Source of the DNA: Mycobacterium sp. Z3061
GTDB taxonomy: Bacteria; Actinomycetota; Actinomycetes; Mycobacteriales; Mycobacteriaceae
Assembly (NCBI RefSeq): GCF_031583025.1
Contig: NZ_CP134062.1
Coordinates: 2,108,001 to 2,172,000 of the forward strand
Reading direction: 5' to 3'
DNA length: 64,000 nucleotides
Positions 25,552-35,647 of the stretch are shown here, one piece after another. Under the pieces are notes generated by a model that saw only the letters and a list, made by a program, of their open reading frames with translations, was not told the DNA's origin and did no database searches. The translations under genes and the position numbers were made by a program. How positions within the stretch are numbered: position 1 is the first letter of the stretch; every line of letters starts with the position of its first letter.

Positions 25552-28439
25552 GCAACGAGCAGCTGCCACGAATTCCGCGTACCATCCGCCGGCTCTCGGT
25601 GCCGATACTGCTGTTCTGGGTGGTGCTGGCGGGGGTCTCCAACGCGCTGGTGCCGCAACTGGAAGAGGTGGGCAAGACCCACAACGTGGCGCTGATCATG
25701 GCCGACGCGCCGTCGCTGCAGGCGACCAAGCGCATCGGGCAGAAGTTCCACGAGTTCGACACCGACAGCACCGCCATGGTTGTGCTGGAAGGTGATCAGC
25801 CGCTGGGAGCCGACGCCCACCGGTATTACGACACGCTGATCCGCAGGCTCGAGGCCGACCGCAAGCACGTCGAGCACGTTCAGGACTTCTGGGGCGACAC
25901 GCTGACCGCCGCCGGGTCGCAGAGCTCCGACGGCAAGGCCGCCTACGTGCAGCTGAATCTCGCCGGTAATCAGGGTTCGGCGCTGGCCAACGAATCCGTC
26001 GGCGCGGTAAGGGAAATCATCGAACACCTACCACCCCCGGCGGGTGTCAAGGCCTACGTGACCGGCGCGGCGCCAGTGATCTCGGATCAGTTCGACGTCG
26101 GAAGCAAGGGGACCGCCAAGGTCACCGGCATCACCGTCGGGGTGATCGCCTTGATGCTGCTCTTCGTCTACCGCTCCTTCTTGACCATGCTGCTGGTGCT
26201 GGTGACGGTCCTGATCGAGATGGCCGCGGCCCGCGGCATCGTCGCCTTCCTCGGCAACGCCGGCATCATCGGGTTGTCGACCTACGCGACGAACCTGCTC
26301 ACCCTGTTGGTGATCGCCGCCGGGACCGACTATGCGATCTTCGTAGTGGGTCGCTACCAGGAAGCGCGCGGGGCAGGCGAAGACCGGGATATGGCCTACT
26401 ACACCATGTTTCGTGGCACCGCCCACATCGTCCTCGGCTCGGGACTGACCGTTGCCGGTGCGGTGTTCTGTTTGAGTTTCACCCGGCTCCCGTACTTTCA
26501 AAGTCTGGGCATACCAGCCGCACTGGGCATCCTCGTCGCCCTGGTCGCCGCGCTGACGCTGGCCCCGGCCGTGCTGACGCTGGGTGCCCGGGTCGGCATC
26601 TTCGAACCGAAACGCGCGATGCGGACCCGCGGCTGGCGCCGAATCGGAACTGCCATCGTGCGCTGGCCGGGTCCGGTGCTGACGGTGGCGTGCGCCCTGG
26701 CCTTCATCGGCCTGCTCACCCTGCCCGGATACAAAACGAGCTACGACACCCGTCCCTACATGCCGGACAGCGCGCCGGCCAACGTCGGATACGCCGCGGC
26801 CGAGCGGCATTTCTCCCGGGCCCGGCTGGAACCGGAATTGCTGATGCTCGAAAGCGACCACGACATGCGAACCCCGGCCGACATGCTGATCCTGGACCGG
26901 GTGGCCAAGGCGGTGTTCCACCTACCCGGCATTGCGCAGGTGCAGTCCATCACCAGGCCGCTCGGCACTCCGCTCAACCACACCTCGCTGGCGTTCCAGA
27001 TCAGCGCGCAGAGCGCCAACCAGACCGAAAACCTGCGTTACCAACGAGATCGCGCGGACGACCTGCTACGCCAGGCCGGTGAGCTGTCGAAGGGCATCGA
27101 CATCCTGCGCCAGCAGTACACCCTGCAGCAGGAACTTGCGGCCACCACGCACAGCGAGGCCCAGAGTTTCCGCGACACCGTCGCCATCATGAACGACCTG
27201 CGCGACAAGATTGCCAACTTCGACGATTTCTTCCGGCCCATTCGGAGCTACTTCTATTGGGAGAAGCACTGTTTCGATATCCCGGCCTGCTTCGCAATCA
27301 GGTCGGTGCTCGACGCCCTGGACGGGATCGACCAACTCACGTCACGGTTTGAGGACCTCACGGCCACACTGGAGAAACTCGACGCATTGCAGCCCAAACT
27401 GGTGGCTCTGATCCCGCAACAGATCGCCAGTCAGGAGACCAATCATGACCTGACGATGGCGAACTACGCCACGCTGTCCGGAATCTACGCGCAGACCGCC
27501 GCGGCCATCGAGAACTCCACGGCGCTAGGGCGCGCCTTCGACACCGCCAAGAACGACGACACCTTCTACCTGCCGCCGGAAGTCTTCAACAACCCCGACT
27601 TCAAACGTGGGCTCAAGCTCTTCCTCTCGCCCGACGGCAAGGCAGCGCGAATGATCATCACCCACGAAGGCGATCCCGCCACGCCGGAAGGCATTTCCCA
27701 TATCGAGCCGATCAGGAACGCCGCCCACGAGGCCGTGAAGGGCACGCCGATGGCCGAGGCGAAGTTCTATCTCGGCGGCACCGCGGCCACCTATTCGGAC
27801 ATCCAGGACGGCGCCAAGTACGACCTGATGATCGCCGGAATCGCCGCATTGAGCCTGATTCTGTTGATCATGATGATGCTGACCCGCAGCCTGGTCGCCG
27901 CGCTGGTGATCGTCGGCACCGTGGCGCTCTCGCTGGGTGCCTCGTTCGGGCTGTCAGTATTGGTGTGGCAGTACATGTTCGGGATCAAGCTGTACTGGGT
28001 GGTGCTGGCGCTGGCGGTGATCCTGCTGCTGGCCGTCGGCTCGGATTACAACCTGCTGTTGATCTCCCGGTTCCGCGAAGAGATTGGGGCAGGTCTCAAC
28101 ACCGGAATCATCCGGGCGATGGCGGGATCGGGTTCCGTGGTCACCTCGGCGGGCCTGGTGTTCGCGGTCACCATGTGCGCCTTCCTGTTCAGCGGCTTTC
28201 AGGTGCTGGGTCAGATCGGGACCACCATCGGGCTCGGCCTGTTGTTCGACACGCTGATCGTGCGGTCGTTCGTGACGCCGTCAATCGCGGCGCTGCTGGG
28301 GCGCTGGTTCTGGTGGCCGCAACGCGTGCGTCCGCGTCCGGCCAGCCAGATGCTGCGACCCTACGGCCCCCGGTCGGCGGTCCGGCAGCTGCTGCTGTGG
28401 GAGGACGACGATCCGGTGGTGAAACCCCAAGCGCACTAA
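25548..28439 (+). CDS. MmpL-family RND transporter
   Basis: A 963-residue RND-type transporter. It has a TM1 near residue 20, a first periplasmic domain, a TM2-6 block ([35 protein letters not shown] with the GTDYA proton-relay motif), a second large periplasmic domain with a coiled region, and a second TM block ([17 protein letters not shown]). Paired Cys occur in HCFDIPACF. Length and MmpS pairing resemble MmpL4/5-type proteins; the substrate is unknown. The ATG overlaps the mmpS stop. The 3' end overlaps the GGDEF-EAL gene on the other strand by 4 bp. It is probably repressed by the TetR protein encoded at 16636. Confidence 0.94.
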   Translation: MSNEQLPRIPRTIRRLSVPILLFWVVLAGVSNALVPQLEEVGKTHNVALIMADAPSLQATKRIGQKFHEFDTDSTAMVVLEGDQPLGADAHRYYDTLIRRLEADRKHVEHVQDFWGDTLTAAGSQSSDGKAAYVQLNLAGNQGSALANESVGAVREIIEHLPPPAGVKAYVTGAAPVISDQFDVGSKGTAKVTGITVGVIALMLLFVYRSFLTMLLVLVTVLIEMAAARGIVAFLGNAGIIGLSTYATNLLTLLVIAAGTDYAIFVVGRYQEARGAGEDRDMAYYTMFRGTAHIVLGSGLTVAGAVFCLSFTRLPYFQSLGIPAALGILVALVAALTLAPAVLTLGARVGIFEPKRAMRTRGWRRIGTAIVRWPGPVLTVACALAFIGLLTLPGYKTSYDTRPYMPDSAPANVGYAAAERHFSRARLEPELLMLESDHDMRTPADMLILDRVAKAVFHLPGIAQVQSITRPLGTPLNHTSLAFQISAQSANQTENLRYQRDRADDLLRQAGELSKGIDILRQQYTLQQELAATTHSEAQSFRDTVAIMNDLRDKIANFDDFFRPIRSYFYWEKHCFDIPACFAIRSVLDALDGIDQLTSRFEDLTATLEKLDALQPKLVALIPQQIASQETNHDLTMANYATLSGIYAQTAAAIENSTALGRAFDTAKNDDTFYLPPEVFNNPDFKRGLKLFLSPDGKAARMIITHEGDPATPEGISHIEPIRNAAHEAVKGTPMAEAKFYLGGTAATYSDIQDGAKYDLMIAGIAALSLILLIMMMLTRSLVAALVIVGTVALSLGASFGLSVLVWQYMFGIKLYWVVLALAVILLLAVGSDYNLLLISRFREEIGAGLNTGIIRAMAGSGSVVTSAGLVFAVTMCAFLFSGFQVLGQIGTTIGLGLLFDTLIVRSFVTPSIAALLGRWFWWPQRVRPRPASQMLRPYGPRSAVRQLLLWEDDDPVVKPQAH

Positions 28440-30283
28440 CGCAATCCGGTGTCGATGCTGCCGACGGCGAGCAGCTGTCGGGTTGCCGAGGCGGACAGCG
28501 GCCGGCGGAACAGGAAGCCCTGAGCCCGCACGCAGCCCTCCTTCAGCAGTGTCCGGGCCGCACCTTCGCTCTCGACGCCCTCGGCGACCACGTTCAGATC
28601 GAGCGCCTCGGCCAGCCCCATGACGGCCCGGACGATGGCCAGATCGTCGGCGCTGACGTCGAGATCCCGGACGAACCCCCGGTCGATCTTCAGGGTGCTC
28701 ACCGGCAGCGTCCTGAGCAGTCCCATCCCGCTGAACCCGGTGCCGAAGTCGTCGATGGCGATGTCGATGCCGAGGTCGGTGAGTGCGCTCAGCGTGGCCC
28801 GGGTGCTGGCCACGTCTCTGATGAGCATGCTCTCGGTGATCTCCAGCCCGATCGCCATGCCGGTGAGGCCGAACTTGCCGACGATCCTGCTGACCGTGTT
28901 CACCAGGTCCTGGGCGACGAGCTGGGCCGGGGAGACGTTGACGCGCAACATGGTATCGAGGCCGACGCCTTCGGACCGCCACTGTGACAGGTCGGCGCAG
29001 GCCGCGTTGAGCACCCACTTGCCCAATTCGCCGGCCAGGTTCAGCGATTCGGCGATGGGGATGAACACGTCGGGCAGCAGGAGTCCCCGGGTCGGGTGTT
29101 GCCAGCGAGCGAGCGCCTCGACCGCGAGGATCTTGCCGGTCAGCATGTCTATCTCGGGCAGGTAGAGCACCGTCAGCGCATCGGTTTCGATGGCGCCCGG
29201 CAGGTGCAGCTCGATGTCGGCACGAATCTTGCGCCGGTTGATCACATCCGTGGAGACGACGCCGATCCGTTGCGCGCCAGTGCCTTTGGTGCATTGCAGT
29301 GCGTCGTCGGCGTGCCGGAGCAGGTCCAGGCTGGAGTCCTTCCCGGGGGTGCCGGTCGCGACGCCGACGCTCACTGTGCGGTTGAGCACCTCGCCGCCGA
29401 TGGCGACGTGATCCGTCAGCCGGGAGCTCAGCCGCTCGGCCAGGCGCCTCGCCTCCGCGAGGTCCATCGCCGCCGCCGGCACGACGACGAATTCGTCGCC
29501 GCCGATCCGGGCGATCAGGCCCTGCCCCTGTATTGCCGCACTGGTTTCGGTGGCGAAGTCGCGGATGAACGCATCGCCGGCGTCATGCCCGAGATAGTCG
29601 TTGATGGCTTTGAGACGGTCGAGATTGAACACCAGCACCGTCACCGGGCCGGGCTGGCCTGCGGCCAGACGCCCGTCGAGGTGGTAAACCAGGGCGCGCC
29701 GGTTCGGCAGGGCGGTGAGATCGTCGTGGCTGGCTTGGTAGCTCAACTGGTCTTCGATGGTGATCCGAGCCTGAACCTGGGCCAGCATGGTGGCCACCAC
29801 GGTCAGCGCGTTGATCTCGTCGTCGCTCCAGCTACGGTCGCCGTATTTGACGAAACCGAGTGTCCCGGTGGTGACATCGCCGGACAGCAGTGGAATGGAG
29901 GCCAGCGAGACGGCCGGAATGCCGCTGGCTTCGGAGATGGTCTGCTGGTATTTCTCGTCCTGGGATTCGGGCCGCAGGATCACCGGTTCCTTGGCGTTCT
30001 CGGCGAGCGCGAACACCGGGTCGGCGTCGGCGAAATAGATCGTGTGTAACGGGTCAGGGTCCGGAATGTGTGGCCGCGGCGGCCATTCGGCCACCAACAC
30101 GGTGGCGCGGATGGTGTGGTCGTTGTGCCGCAGAAAGCTGACGTCGACGTCGAGGTAACGAACGAGCTCAGCCAGGACCTCCGTGGTTTTCGCCATGGCG
30201 GTGCTGCTGGTGGCGCCCAGCAGCTTGGTGGCCACCGTGGTGATGATGGCGTGCAAACTGGCCGGTGAAGGATGGCTCTGCAT
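28436..30283 (-). CDS. GAF-GGDEF-EAL cyclic-di-GMP signalling protein
   Basis: A 615-residue cytosolic protein. GAF-like domain at about residues 15-175; GGDEF domain at about 180-335 with RIGGDEF at 259-265; EAL domain at about 345-610 with [38 protein letters not shown] and AEGVES. All EAL catalytic residues appear present. In the GGDEF domain the usual first metal-binding Asp of DxDxxK is Asn220 ([11 protein letters not shown]), so cyclase activity may be reduced. The start is ATG 30283; an in-frame ATG at 30367 is possible. In H37Rv the comparable protein is Rv1354c, elsewhere in the genome. Confidence 0.9.
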   Translation of the reverse strand: MQSHPSPASLHAIITTVATKLLGATSSTAMAKTTEVLAELVRYLDVDVSFLRHNDHTIRATVLVAEWPPRPHIPDPDPLHTIYFADADPVFALAENAKEPVILRPESQDEKYQQTISEASGIPAVSLASIPLLSGDVTTGTLGFVKYGDRSWSDDEINALTVVATMLAQVQARITIEDQLSYQASHDDLTALPNRRALVYHLDGRLAAGQPGPVTVLVFNLDRLKAINDYLGHDAGDAFIRDFATETSAAIQGQGLIARIGGDEFVVVPAAAMDLAEARRLAERLSSRLTDHVAIGGEVLNRTVSVGVATGTPGKDSSLDLLRHADDALQCTKGTGAQRIGVVSTDVINRRKIRADIELHLPGAIETDALTVLYLPEIDMLTGKILAVEALARWQHPTRGLLLPDVFIPIAESLNLAGELGKWVLNAACADLSQWRSEGVGLDTMLRVNVSPAQLVAQDLVNTVSRIVGKFGLTGMAIGLEITESMLIRDVASTRATLSALTDLGIDIAIDDFGTGFSGMGLLRTLPVSTLKIDRGFVRDLDVSADDLAIVRAVMGLAEALDLNVVAEGVESEGAARTLLKEGCVRAQGFLFRRPLSASATRQLLAVGSIDTGLR

Positions 30284-30473
30284 GTGGCGGCTATCGAGCT
30301 GGTTTGCTGAAATCGGTCCGATGCGAACCCTAACAGCACATTCGTCCAGCCCGGCAACATTTCGCATATTTGCCAGGTAATTCGCTCCGTGACCTGGATG
30401 GGAGTGGCGGGCCGGCTCGGGCGTCCAGGTTGCGCGGATGAAATTCGTTGTGGCGCAATCGGTCGTGCCGTCT

Positions 30474-31130
30474 TCAGCGCAGGAGAGTGGCGACGATGCC
30501 GGCCAGGTAGCCCAGGCGGGCCACCTCCGACGGCCGGAATTCCGGACCCGGCCGGCCCAGCACCACGGCGGTGTGCGAGTCGCCCAGCGGGGCCGCGACC
30601 ATCGTCGTGTCCATATCGCGCCAGGCCTGCGGCACCCATTCGGCGCTGCCGTCGAGCGTCAGGGCGTGTTCGATCGGTAGCCAGGGTGCCGAATCGGCCC
30701 GTGTTTCGGGTGCACCGGTGCTGCCGGCCAGCCGCTGCACCTTGCCCTGGGTGTCGCGCAGTACCGTGCACCAGCTCACCCGCAGGATCCGCGGCGCCTG
30801 GTCCGCCAGAACCTGCAGCCTGGACGCGTTGTCGCCGGCGGCGGAGACGAGGTCGAGCAGTTCCAGCTCGCGGTGGGCCTCGAGCAGGCCGGTGTGCGGG
30901 CGCACACTGTCCACGCGGACTCCGGGCAGCGATTCGGCTGCGGTGATCAGGGTGTCCGGCATTGCCCCCGGGGGAAGTTCGATCACCAGGTCGTCGATCG
31001 CGTATCCGGCAGCGCGCTCCACGACATCCAGCGACAGGATGTCGGCGCCTACCGACCCGAGCGCGACGGCGAGCGACCCCAGACTGCCTGGTCGGTCGAC
31101 CAACTCGATGCGCAACAGATACGACGGCAC
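30474..31130 (-). CDS. ACT-domain protein (Rv3013-like)
   Basis: A 218-residue protein with an N-terminal ACT domain (SYLLRIELVDRPGSLGSLAVAL, over residues about 3-75) and a C-terminal region that may be a second regulatory fold (WVPQAWRDMDTTMVAAPLGD). GTG 31130 gives the length I recall for Rv3013; starts at 31139 or 31166 are possible. ACT domains usually bind amino acids. It is divergent from gatC and in H37Rv lies beside ligA; here a 14-kb block separates them. Confidence 0.85.
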   Translation of the reverse strand: MPSYLLRIELVDRPGSLGSLAVALGSVGADILSLDVVERAAGYAIDDLVIELPPGAMPDTLITAAESLPGVRVDSVRPHTGLLEAHRELELLDLVSAAGDNASRLQVLADQAPRILRVSWCTVLRDTQGKVQRLAGSTGAPETRADSAPWLPIEHALTLDGSAEWVPQAWRDMDTTMVAAPLGDSHTAVVLGRPGPEFRPSEVARLGYLAGIVATLLR

Positions 31131-31197
31131 GGCCAACACTGTTGCACAGCGACGCGCGAGTGGCATGTCGGCCGGTGCCGCCGGACGGTCCCCCTAC

Positions 31198-31252
31198 GCG
31201 AGCGTGAAGCCGTCTTCACGCTGGTAGGCGAGCGTGAAGCCAGCTTCACGCC
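31198..31252. repeat. Tandem pair of GCGTGAA/TTCACGC hairpins upstream of gatC
   Basis: Two 30-bp-spaced copies of GCGAGCGTGAAGCC, each followed by an inverted TTCACGC: stems 31201-31208/31215-31222 and 31232-31238/31245-31251, each with a 6-nt loop. They lie between the divergent ACT and gatC genes. They may be dispersed hairpins or twin operators. Confidence 0.72.
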
Positions 31253-31276
31253 CGCGGCACGTTAGGCTTTTCGCTC

Positions 31277-31576
31277 GTGTCCCAGATCTCCCGCGACGAG
31301 GTGGCCCACCTGGCCCGGCTGGCCCGGCTGGCATTGACCGAGACCGAGCTGGACAGTTTCGCCGGCCAGCTGGACGCCATCCTGAGCCACGTCAGCCAGA
31401 TTCAGGCCGTCGACGTGACCGGCGTCGAAGCCACCGACAACCCGCTCAAGGACGTCAACGTGACCCGTCCGGACGAGCCGGCGCCCTGCCTGACTCAGCA
31501 GCAGGCGCTCGCCGCGGCGCCGGAGGCGGTCGACGGGCGCTTCGCGGTCCCGCAGATCCTGGGGGAGAGCCAGTGA
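31277..31576 (+). CDS. gatC: Asp-tRNA(Asn)/Glu-tRNA(Gln) amidotransferase subunit C
   Basis: A 99-residue GatC. It begins [21 protein letters not shown] and contains the [19 protein letters not shown] helix and the PDEPAPCL segment. GatC wraps between GatA and GatB and stabilises the complex that amidates misacylated Glu-tRNA(Gln) and Asp-tRNA(Asn). The start is GTG. It overlaps gatA by 4 bp. Confidence 0.94.
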   Translation: MSQISRDEVAHLARLARLALTETELDSFAGQLDAILSHVSQIQAVDVTGVEATDNPLKDVNVTRPDEPAPCLTQQQALAAAPEAVDGRFAVPQILGESQ

Positions 31577-33057
31577 CCGACATCATCCGGCTCGACGCCG
31601 CCACCCTGGCCGCCAAGATCGCCGCCAAGGAAGTCTCCTCGGTTGAGGTCACCCGGGCCTGCCTGGACCAGATCGAGGCGACCGACGACCGCTACGGCGC
31701 CTTCCTGCACGTCGCCGCCGACCAGGCGCTGGCGGCCGCGACGACGGTAGACAAGACGGTGGCCGCCGGCGAACGGCTCCCGTCGGCCCTGGCTGGGGTG
31801 CCGCTGGCGCTCAAGGACGTGTTCACCACGGCGGACATGCCGACGACCTGCGGCTCCAAGATCCTCGAAGGCTGGCAGTCGCCCTACGACGCGACGCTGA
31901 CGGCGCGGCTGCGGGCGGCGGGCATCCCGATTCTGGGCAAGACCAACATGGACGAGTTCGCCATGGGCTCGTCGACGGAGAACTCCGCCTTTGGCCCGAC
32001 CCGCAACCCCTGGGACGTCGAGCGCGTTCCCGGCGGTTCCGGTGGCGGCAGCGCGGCCGCCCTGGCGGCGTTTCAGGCGCCGCTGGCCATCGGGTCGGAC
32101 ACCGGCGGCTCGATCCGGCAGCCGGCGGCGCTGACCGCCACCGTCGGCGTCAAACCCACTTACGGCACGGTGTCGCGCTACGGGCTGATCGCCTGCGCGT
32201 CGTCCCTGGACCAGGGCGGTCCGTGCGCGCGCACTGTTCTCGACACCGCGTTGCTGCACGAGGTGATAGCCGGCCACGACCCCCGCGACTCCACCTCGAT
32301 CGACGCGCAGGTGCCCGACGTCGTGGGCGCGGCTCGGGCGGGCGCGTCGGGCGACCTGACCGGCGTGCGCGTCGGCGTGGTACGCCAGCTGCACACCGGG
32401 GAGGGCTACCAGCCGGGGGTGCTGGCGTCGTTCGAGGCCGCCGTCGAGCAGCTCAAGTCTTTAGGTGCGCAGGTCAGCGAGGTCGACTGCCCGCATTTCG
32501 ACTACTCGTTGCCGGCGTACTACCTGATCCTGCCGTCCGAGGTGTCGAGCAACCTGGCCCGCTTCGACGCGATGCGTTACGGCCTGCGCGTCGGCGACGA
32601 CGGCACCCACAGCGCCGAGGAGGTCATGGCGATGACCCGGGCGGCCGGCTTCGGGCCGGAGGTCAAGCGGCGCATCATGATCGGCACTTACGCCCTGTCC
32701 GCCGGGTACTACGACGCCTACTACAACCAGGCGCAGAAAGTGCGGACCCTGATCGCCCGCGACCTCGACGAGGCCTACAAGTCCGTCGACGTGCTGGTGT
32801 CGCCGGCGACCCCGACCACCGCGTTCCGGCTGGGGGAGAAGGTCGACGACCCGCTGGCCATGTATCTGTTCGACCTGTGCACGCTGCCGCTGAACCTGGC
32901 CGGCCATTGCGGTATGTCGGTGCCCTCTGGTTTGTCACCGGACGACGGGCTCCCGGTGGGCCTGCAGATCATGGCGCCCGCGTTGGCCGACGACCGGTTG
33001 TACCGCGTGGGCGCGGCTTACGAGGCCGCCCGCGGCGCTTTGCCGACCGCCATTTAG
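31573..33057 (+). CDS. gatA: Asp-tRNA(Asn)/Glu-tRNA(Gln) amidotransferase subunit A
   Basis: A 494-residue amidase-signature protein. The Ser-cisSer-Lys triad is present: Lys in [12 protein letters not shown], Ser in the [10 protein letters not shown] glycine-rich loop, and the nucleophile Ser in [11 protein letters not shown]. It releases ammonia from glutamine for tRNA-dependent transamidation. The GTG start overlaps the gatC stop (GTGA). A long perfect hairpin follows. gatB is separated by pfkA and an EspI-like gene, so the complex is encoded in two transcription units. Confidence 0.96.
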   Translation: MTDIIRLDAATLAAKIAAKEVSSVEVTRACLDQIEATDDRYGAFLHVAADQALAAATTVDKTVAAGERLPSALAGVPLALKDVFTTADMPTTCGSKILEGWQSPYDATLTARLRAAGIPILGKTNMDEFAMGSSTENSAFGPTRNPWDVERVPGGSGGGSAAALAAFQAPLAIGSDTGGSIRQPAALTATVGVKPTYGTVSRYGLIACASSLDQGGPCARTVLDTALLHEVIAGHDPRDSTSIDAQVPDVVGAARAGASGDLTGVRVGVVRQLHTGEGYQPGVLASFEAAVEQLKSLGAQVSEVDCPHFDYSLPAYYLILPSEVSSNLARFDAMRYGLRVGDDGTHSAEEVMAMTRAAGFGPEVKRRIMIGTYALSAGYYDAYYNQAQKVRTLIARDLDEAYKSVDVLVSPATPTTAFRLGEKVDDPLAMYLFDLCTLPLNLAGHCGMSVPSGLSPDDGLPVGLQIMAPALADDRLYRVGAAYEAARGALPTAI

Positions 33058-33129
33058 ACCTGGCGAGCAGACGCGAAATCGCATGAAACCCGAGGTTTCA
33101 GTGCGATTTCGCGTCTGCTCGCGCCAGGT
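33058..33129. terminator. Long hairpin after gatA (GAGCAGACGC type)
   Basis: A 21-bp perfect stem (33063-33083 with 33102-33122), extended by inner TGAAACC/GGTTTCA and outer ACCTGG/CCAGGT pairs around a 3-nt loop. No T run. Probably a U-tract-less terminator or dispersed hairpin. Confidence 0.72.
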
Positions 33130-33155
33130 CCGGGGCCACAGGGCAAGATGAGGAC

Positions 33156-34187
33156 ATGCGGATCGGAGTTCTCACAGGCGGTGGTGACTGTCCCGGCCTC
33201 AACGCCGTCATCCGGGCGGTAGTGCGCACCTGCGACGCCCGCTACGGCTCGTCGGTGGTCGGATTCCAGGACGGCTGGCGCGGGCTGCTGGAGAACCGGC
33301 GCATGCAACTGCGTAACGACGACCGCAACGACCGGTTGCTGGCCAAGGGCGGAACGATGCTGGGGACGGCCCGCGTGAACCCCGCCAAGCTGCGGGCCGG
33401 GCTCGATCAGGTCAAGCAGACCCTTGACGACAACGGCATCGACGTCCTCATCCCGATCGGCGGCGAGGGCACCCTTACGGCCGCGCACTGGCTCTCGGAA
33501 GAAAACGTCCCGGTGGTCGGGGTGCCGAAGACCATCGACAACGACATCGACTGCACCGACGTGACCTTCGGCCACGACACCGCGCTGACCGTGGCCACCG
33601 ACGCCATCGACCGCTTGCACAGCACCGCCGAATCCCACCAGCGCGTCATGCTGGTCGAGGTCATGGGCCGCCACGCCGGATGGATTGCGCTCAACGCGGG
33701 CCTGGCCTCCGGCGCCCACATGACGCTGATCCCCGAGCAGCCCTTCGACGTGGAGGAAGTGTGCCGGCTGGTCAAGCAGCGCTTCCAGCGCGGCGATTCA
33801 CACTTCATCTGCGTGGTCGCCGAAGGTGCCAAGCCGGTAGCGGGTTCGATCGCGCTGCGCGAAGGCGGCTTGGACGAATTCGGGCACGAAAAGTTCACCG
33901 GGGTGGCTGCCCAGCTCGGCGCCGAGGTGGAAAAGCGGATCAACAAGGACGTCCGGGTGACGGTGCTGGGCCACGTCCAGCGGGGCGGGTCCCCGACCGC
34001 CTACGACCGGGTGCTGGCCACCCGGTTCGGGGTCAACGCGGCCGACGCGGCGCACGCGGGCGAATACGGGCAGATGGTGTCGCTGCGCGGGCAGGACATC
34101 GGGCGGGTGCCGCTGGCCGACGCCGTGCGTCAACTCAAGCTGGTGCCGGAGAGCCGCTACGACGACGCGGCCGCGTTCTTCGGCTGA
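33156..34187 (+). CDS. pfkA: 6-phosphofructokinase PfkA
   Basis: A 343-residue group III phosphofructokinase. The N-terminal loop is GGGDCPGLN. The nucleotide-site motif GGEGT (about 102-106) has Gly, associated with ATP use, rather than the Asp of PPi-dependent enzymes. The catalytic loop [12 protein letters not shown] and the [10 protein letters not shown] and [14 protein letters not shown] motifs are intact. It catalyses fructose-6-phosphate to fructose-1,6-bisphosphate. It lies alone after the gatA hairpin. Confidence 0.95.
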   Translation: MRIGVLTGGGDCPGLNAVIRAVVRTCDARYGSSVVGFQDGWRGLLENRRMQLRNDDRNDRLLAKGGTMLGTARVNPAKLRAGLDQVKQTLDDNGIDVLIPIGGEGTLTAAHWLSEENVPVVGVPKTIDNDIDCTDVTFGHDTALTVATDAIDRLHSTAESHQRVMLVEVMGRHAGWIALNAGLASGAHMTLIPEQPFDVEEVCRLVKQRFQRGDSHFICVVAEGAKPVAGSIALREGGLDEFGHEKFTGVAAQLGAEVEKRINKDVRVTVLGHVQRGGSPTAYDRVLATRFGVNAADAAHAGEYGQMVSLRGQDIGRVPLADAVRQLKLVPESRYDDAAAFFG

Positions 34188-34264
34188 GTCTGTTGGCTCA
34201 GCGGTAGTCCAGCCTTCACCTTTTGGCAGGTTTTTCGTTTCTAAGAATCGGCTATACGTCAAAT

Positions 34265-35422
34265 ATGAACAACCGCGGTCCGTATCGCGGAGTCCTTGAG
34301 CGGCCCGTTTCACCGGCCCGGACACAGGGTGGTCCGGTTCGAGATGGGCGGGTGAACGGCGATAGCGGGGCCATCACGGTGCCCCAGCCGCTCCGCCGGG
34401 ACACATCCGCGTCTCAGCCACCTGCACCACCGCAGCCCCGCCCGGACCGGTTCAGAGCGCCGGTCGTGTCGAACCCTTCGATCCCTTCGGTCCGGGTCGC
34501 GCCCCCACCTGTGCGCCGTGAGCGCGTTCCGGGCGGAACGGCCCTGGATGCAATTGAGCCCGAGGTGCCCGACCGTGGGGACTGGCGGAAGCTGGTCAGG
34601 CGGTATGTGGGCGTTGACCTGGGTCTGGGCCGCGAAGCTGCACGCGAGAACGCGCTGCGCGAAGAGATCCGCACCCCGGTCGGCGGGGCTTTCCCTATCG
34701 CGGTGCTCAACCTCAAAGGCGGCGTCGGCAAGACCGCCGTCGTCGAAGCGCTCGGCTCGACCTTCGCCAGTCTGCGCTCCGACCGCGTCGTCGCCGTCGA
34801 CGCCGATGCCGGCGACCTGGCGGACCGGCACGGAAGGCGGAACAGCCTGAGCATGGCCGAACTGCTGTCCGACCCGTCCGTGGCGCGTTATGCCGACGTG
34901 CGGGCGCACACATATATGAACAGCTCCGGGCTGGAGGTGCTCGGACCCCCGGACTACGCCAACAGCCACTGGAGCATCGGCCGCCAGGATTTCGTCAAGG
35001 CGTATTCGATATTGCGCAGCCACTATTCGCTGGTGCTGGTGGATTGCCCCAAGACACTCAAGTCGGGCGTGATGGAGGCGGTGTTGCCTGAGTCGCGCGC
35101 CCTCGTGGTGGTCACCAGCACCTCGATTGACGCCGTGCAGAAGACTCATATCACGCTGGAATGGTTGCGCCACAACGGATATGGCAAGCTGCTCGAGTCT
35201 ACCGTGCTTGCTGTGAACCACGTCGAGCGGACCAAGCTGAGTGCTTTGGCGGCGAAGGAACTCGAGTTGTTGTCGGCGCGGGTGTCGGCCACTGTGGTGC
35301 TGCCGTTCGACCGGCACGTGCACCGGGGGACGGAGATCGGGCTGGACCGGTTGGGCAAGGAGAGCCGGCGCTGCTATCTGGAGATGGCCGCCGCGGTGGC
35401 CCGGACGTTCCCCAAGCGCTAG
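34265..35422 (+). CDS. EspI-like MinD/ParA-family ATPase with a Pro-rich N-terminus
   Basis: A 385-residue protein. Residues 1-100 are disordered and Pro/Arg-rich (SQPPAPPQPRPDRFRAP). Residues about 140-385 form a deviant Walker ATPase: LNLKGGVGKT with signature Lys151, AVDADAGDLADRHGR, and LVLVDCPKTLKSGVMEA. This layout is like EspI (Rv3876) and other ESX-associated MinD-like proteins. No ESX genes are nearby, so it is an orphan between pfkA and gatB, where I recall none in H37Rv. The partner and role are unknown. ATG 34265 is chosen over upstream in-frame starts because the extension is not conserved-looking. Confidence 0.85.
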   Translation: MNNRGPYRGVLERPVSPARTQGGPVRDGRVNGDSGAITVPQPLRRDTSASQPPAPPQPRPDRFRAPVVSNPSIPSVRVAPPPVRRERVPGGTALDAIEPEVPDRGDWRKLVRRYVGVDLGLGREAARENALREEIRTPVGGAFPIAVLNLKGGVGKTAVVEALGSTFASLRSDRVVAVDADAGDLADRHGRRNSLSMAELLSDPSVARYADVRAHTYMNSSGLEVLGPPDYANSHWSIGRQDFVKAYSILRSHYSLVLVDCPKTLKSGVMEAVLPESRALVVVTSTSIDAVQKTHITLEWLRHNGYGKLLESTVLAVNHVERTKLSALAAKELELLSARVSATVVLPFDRHVHRGTEIGLDRLGKESRRCYLEMAAAVARTFPKR

Positions 35423-35428
35423 CCTGCC

Positions 35429-35636
35429 GACCCGCTTCGTCCGGCTCCGCGGCGCTCGCGATCCCCGCTGGGTCGATGGTGGTGACCCGCTTCGCCCGGC
35501 TCCGTCGCGCTCGCGATCCCCACTGGGTCGATGGTGGTGACCCGCTTCGCCCGGCTCCGCCGCGCTCGCGATCCCCACTAGGTCGATGGTGGTGACCCGC
35601 TTCGCCCGGCTCCGCCGCGCTCGCGATCCCCACTAG
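35429..35636. repeat. 55-bp tandem repeat array before gatB
   Basis: Four starts of GACCCGCTTCG at 35429, 35484, 35539 and 35594 (period exactly 55), ending just before gatB. A 38-bp core of the unit recurs at 63626-63663, so the element is both tandem and dispersed. Confidence 0.9.
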
Positions 35637-35647
35637 GATCAATTGCT

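Noticed and set aside
31234-33057. Longer gatA frame starting at 31234
   Set aside because: It overlaps all of gatC; GTG 31573 gives normal GatA length and the usual GTGA overlap.
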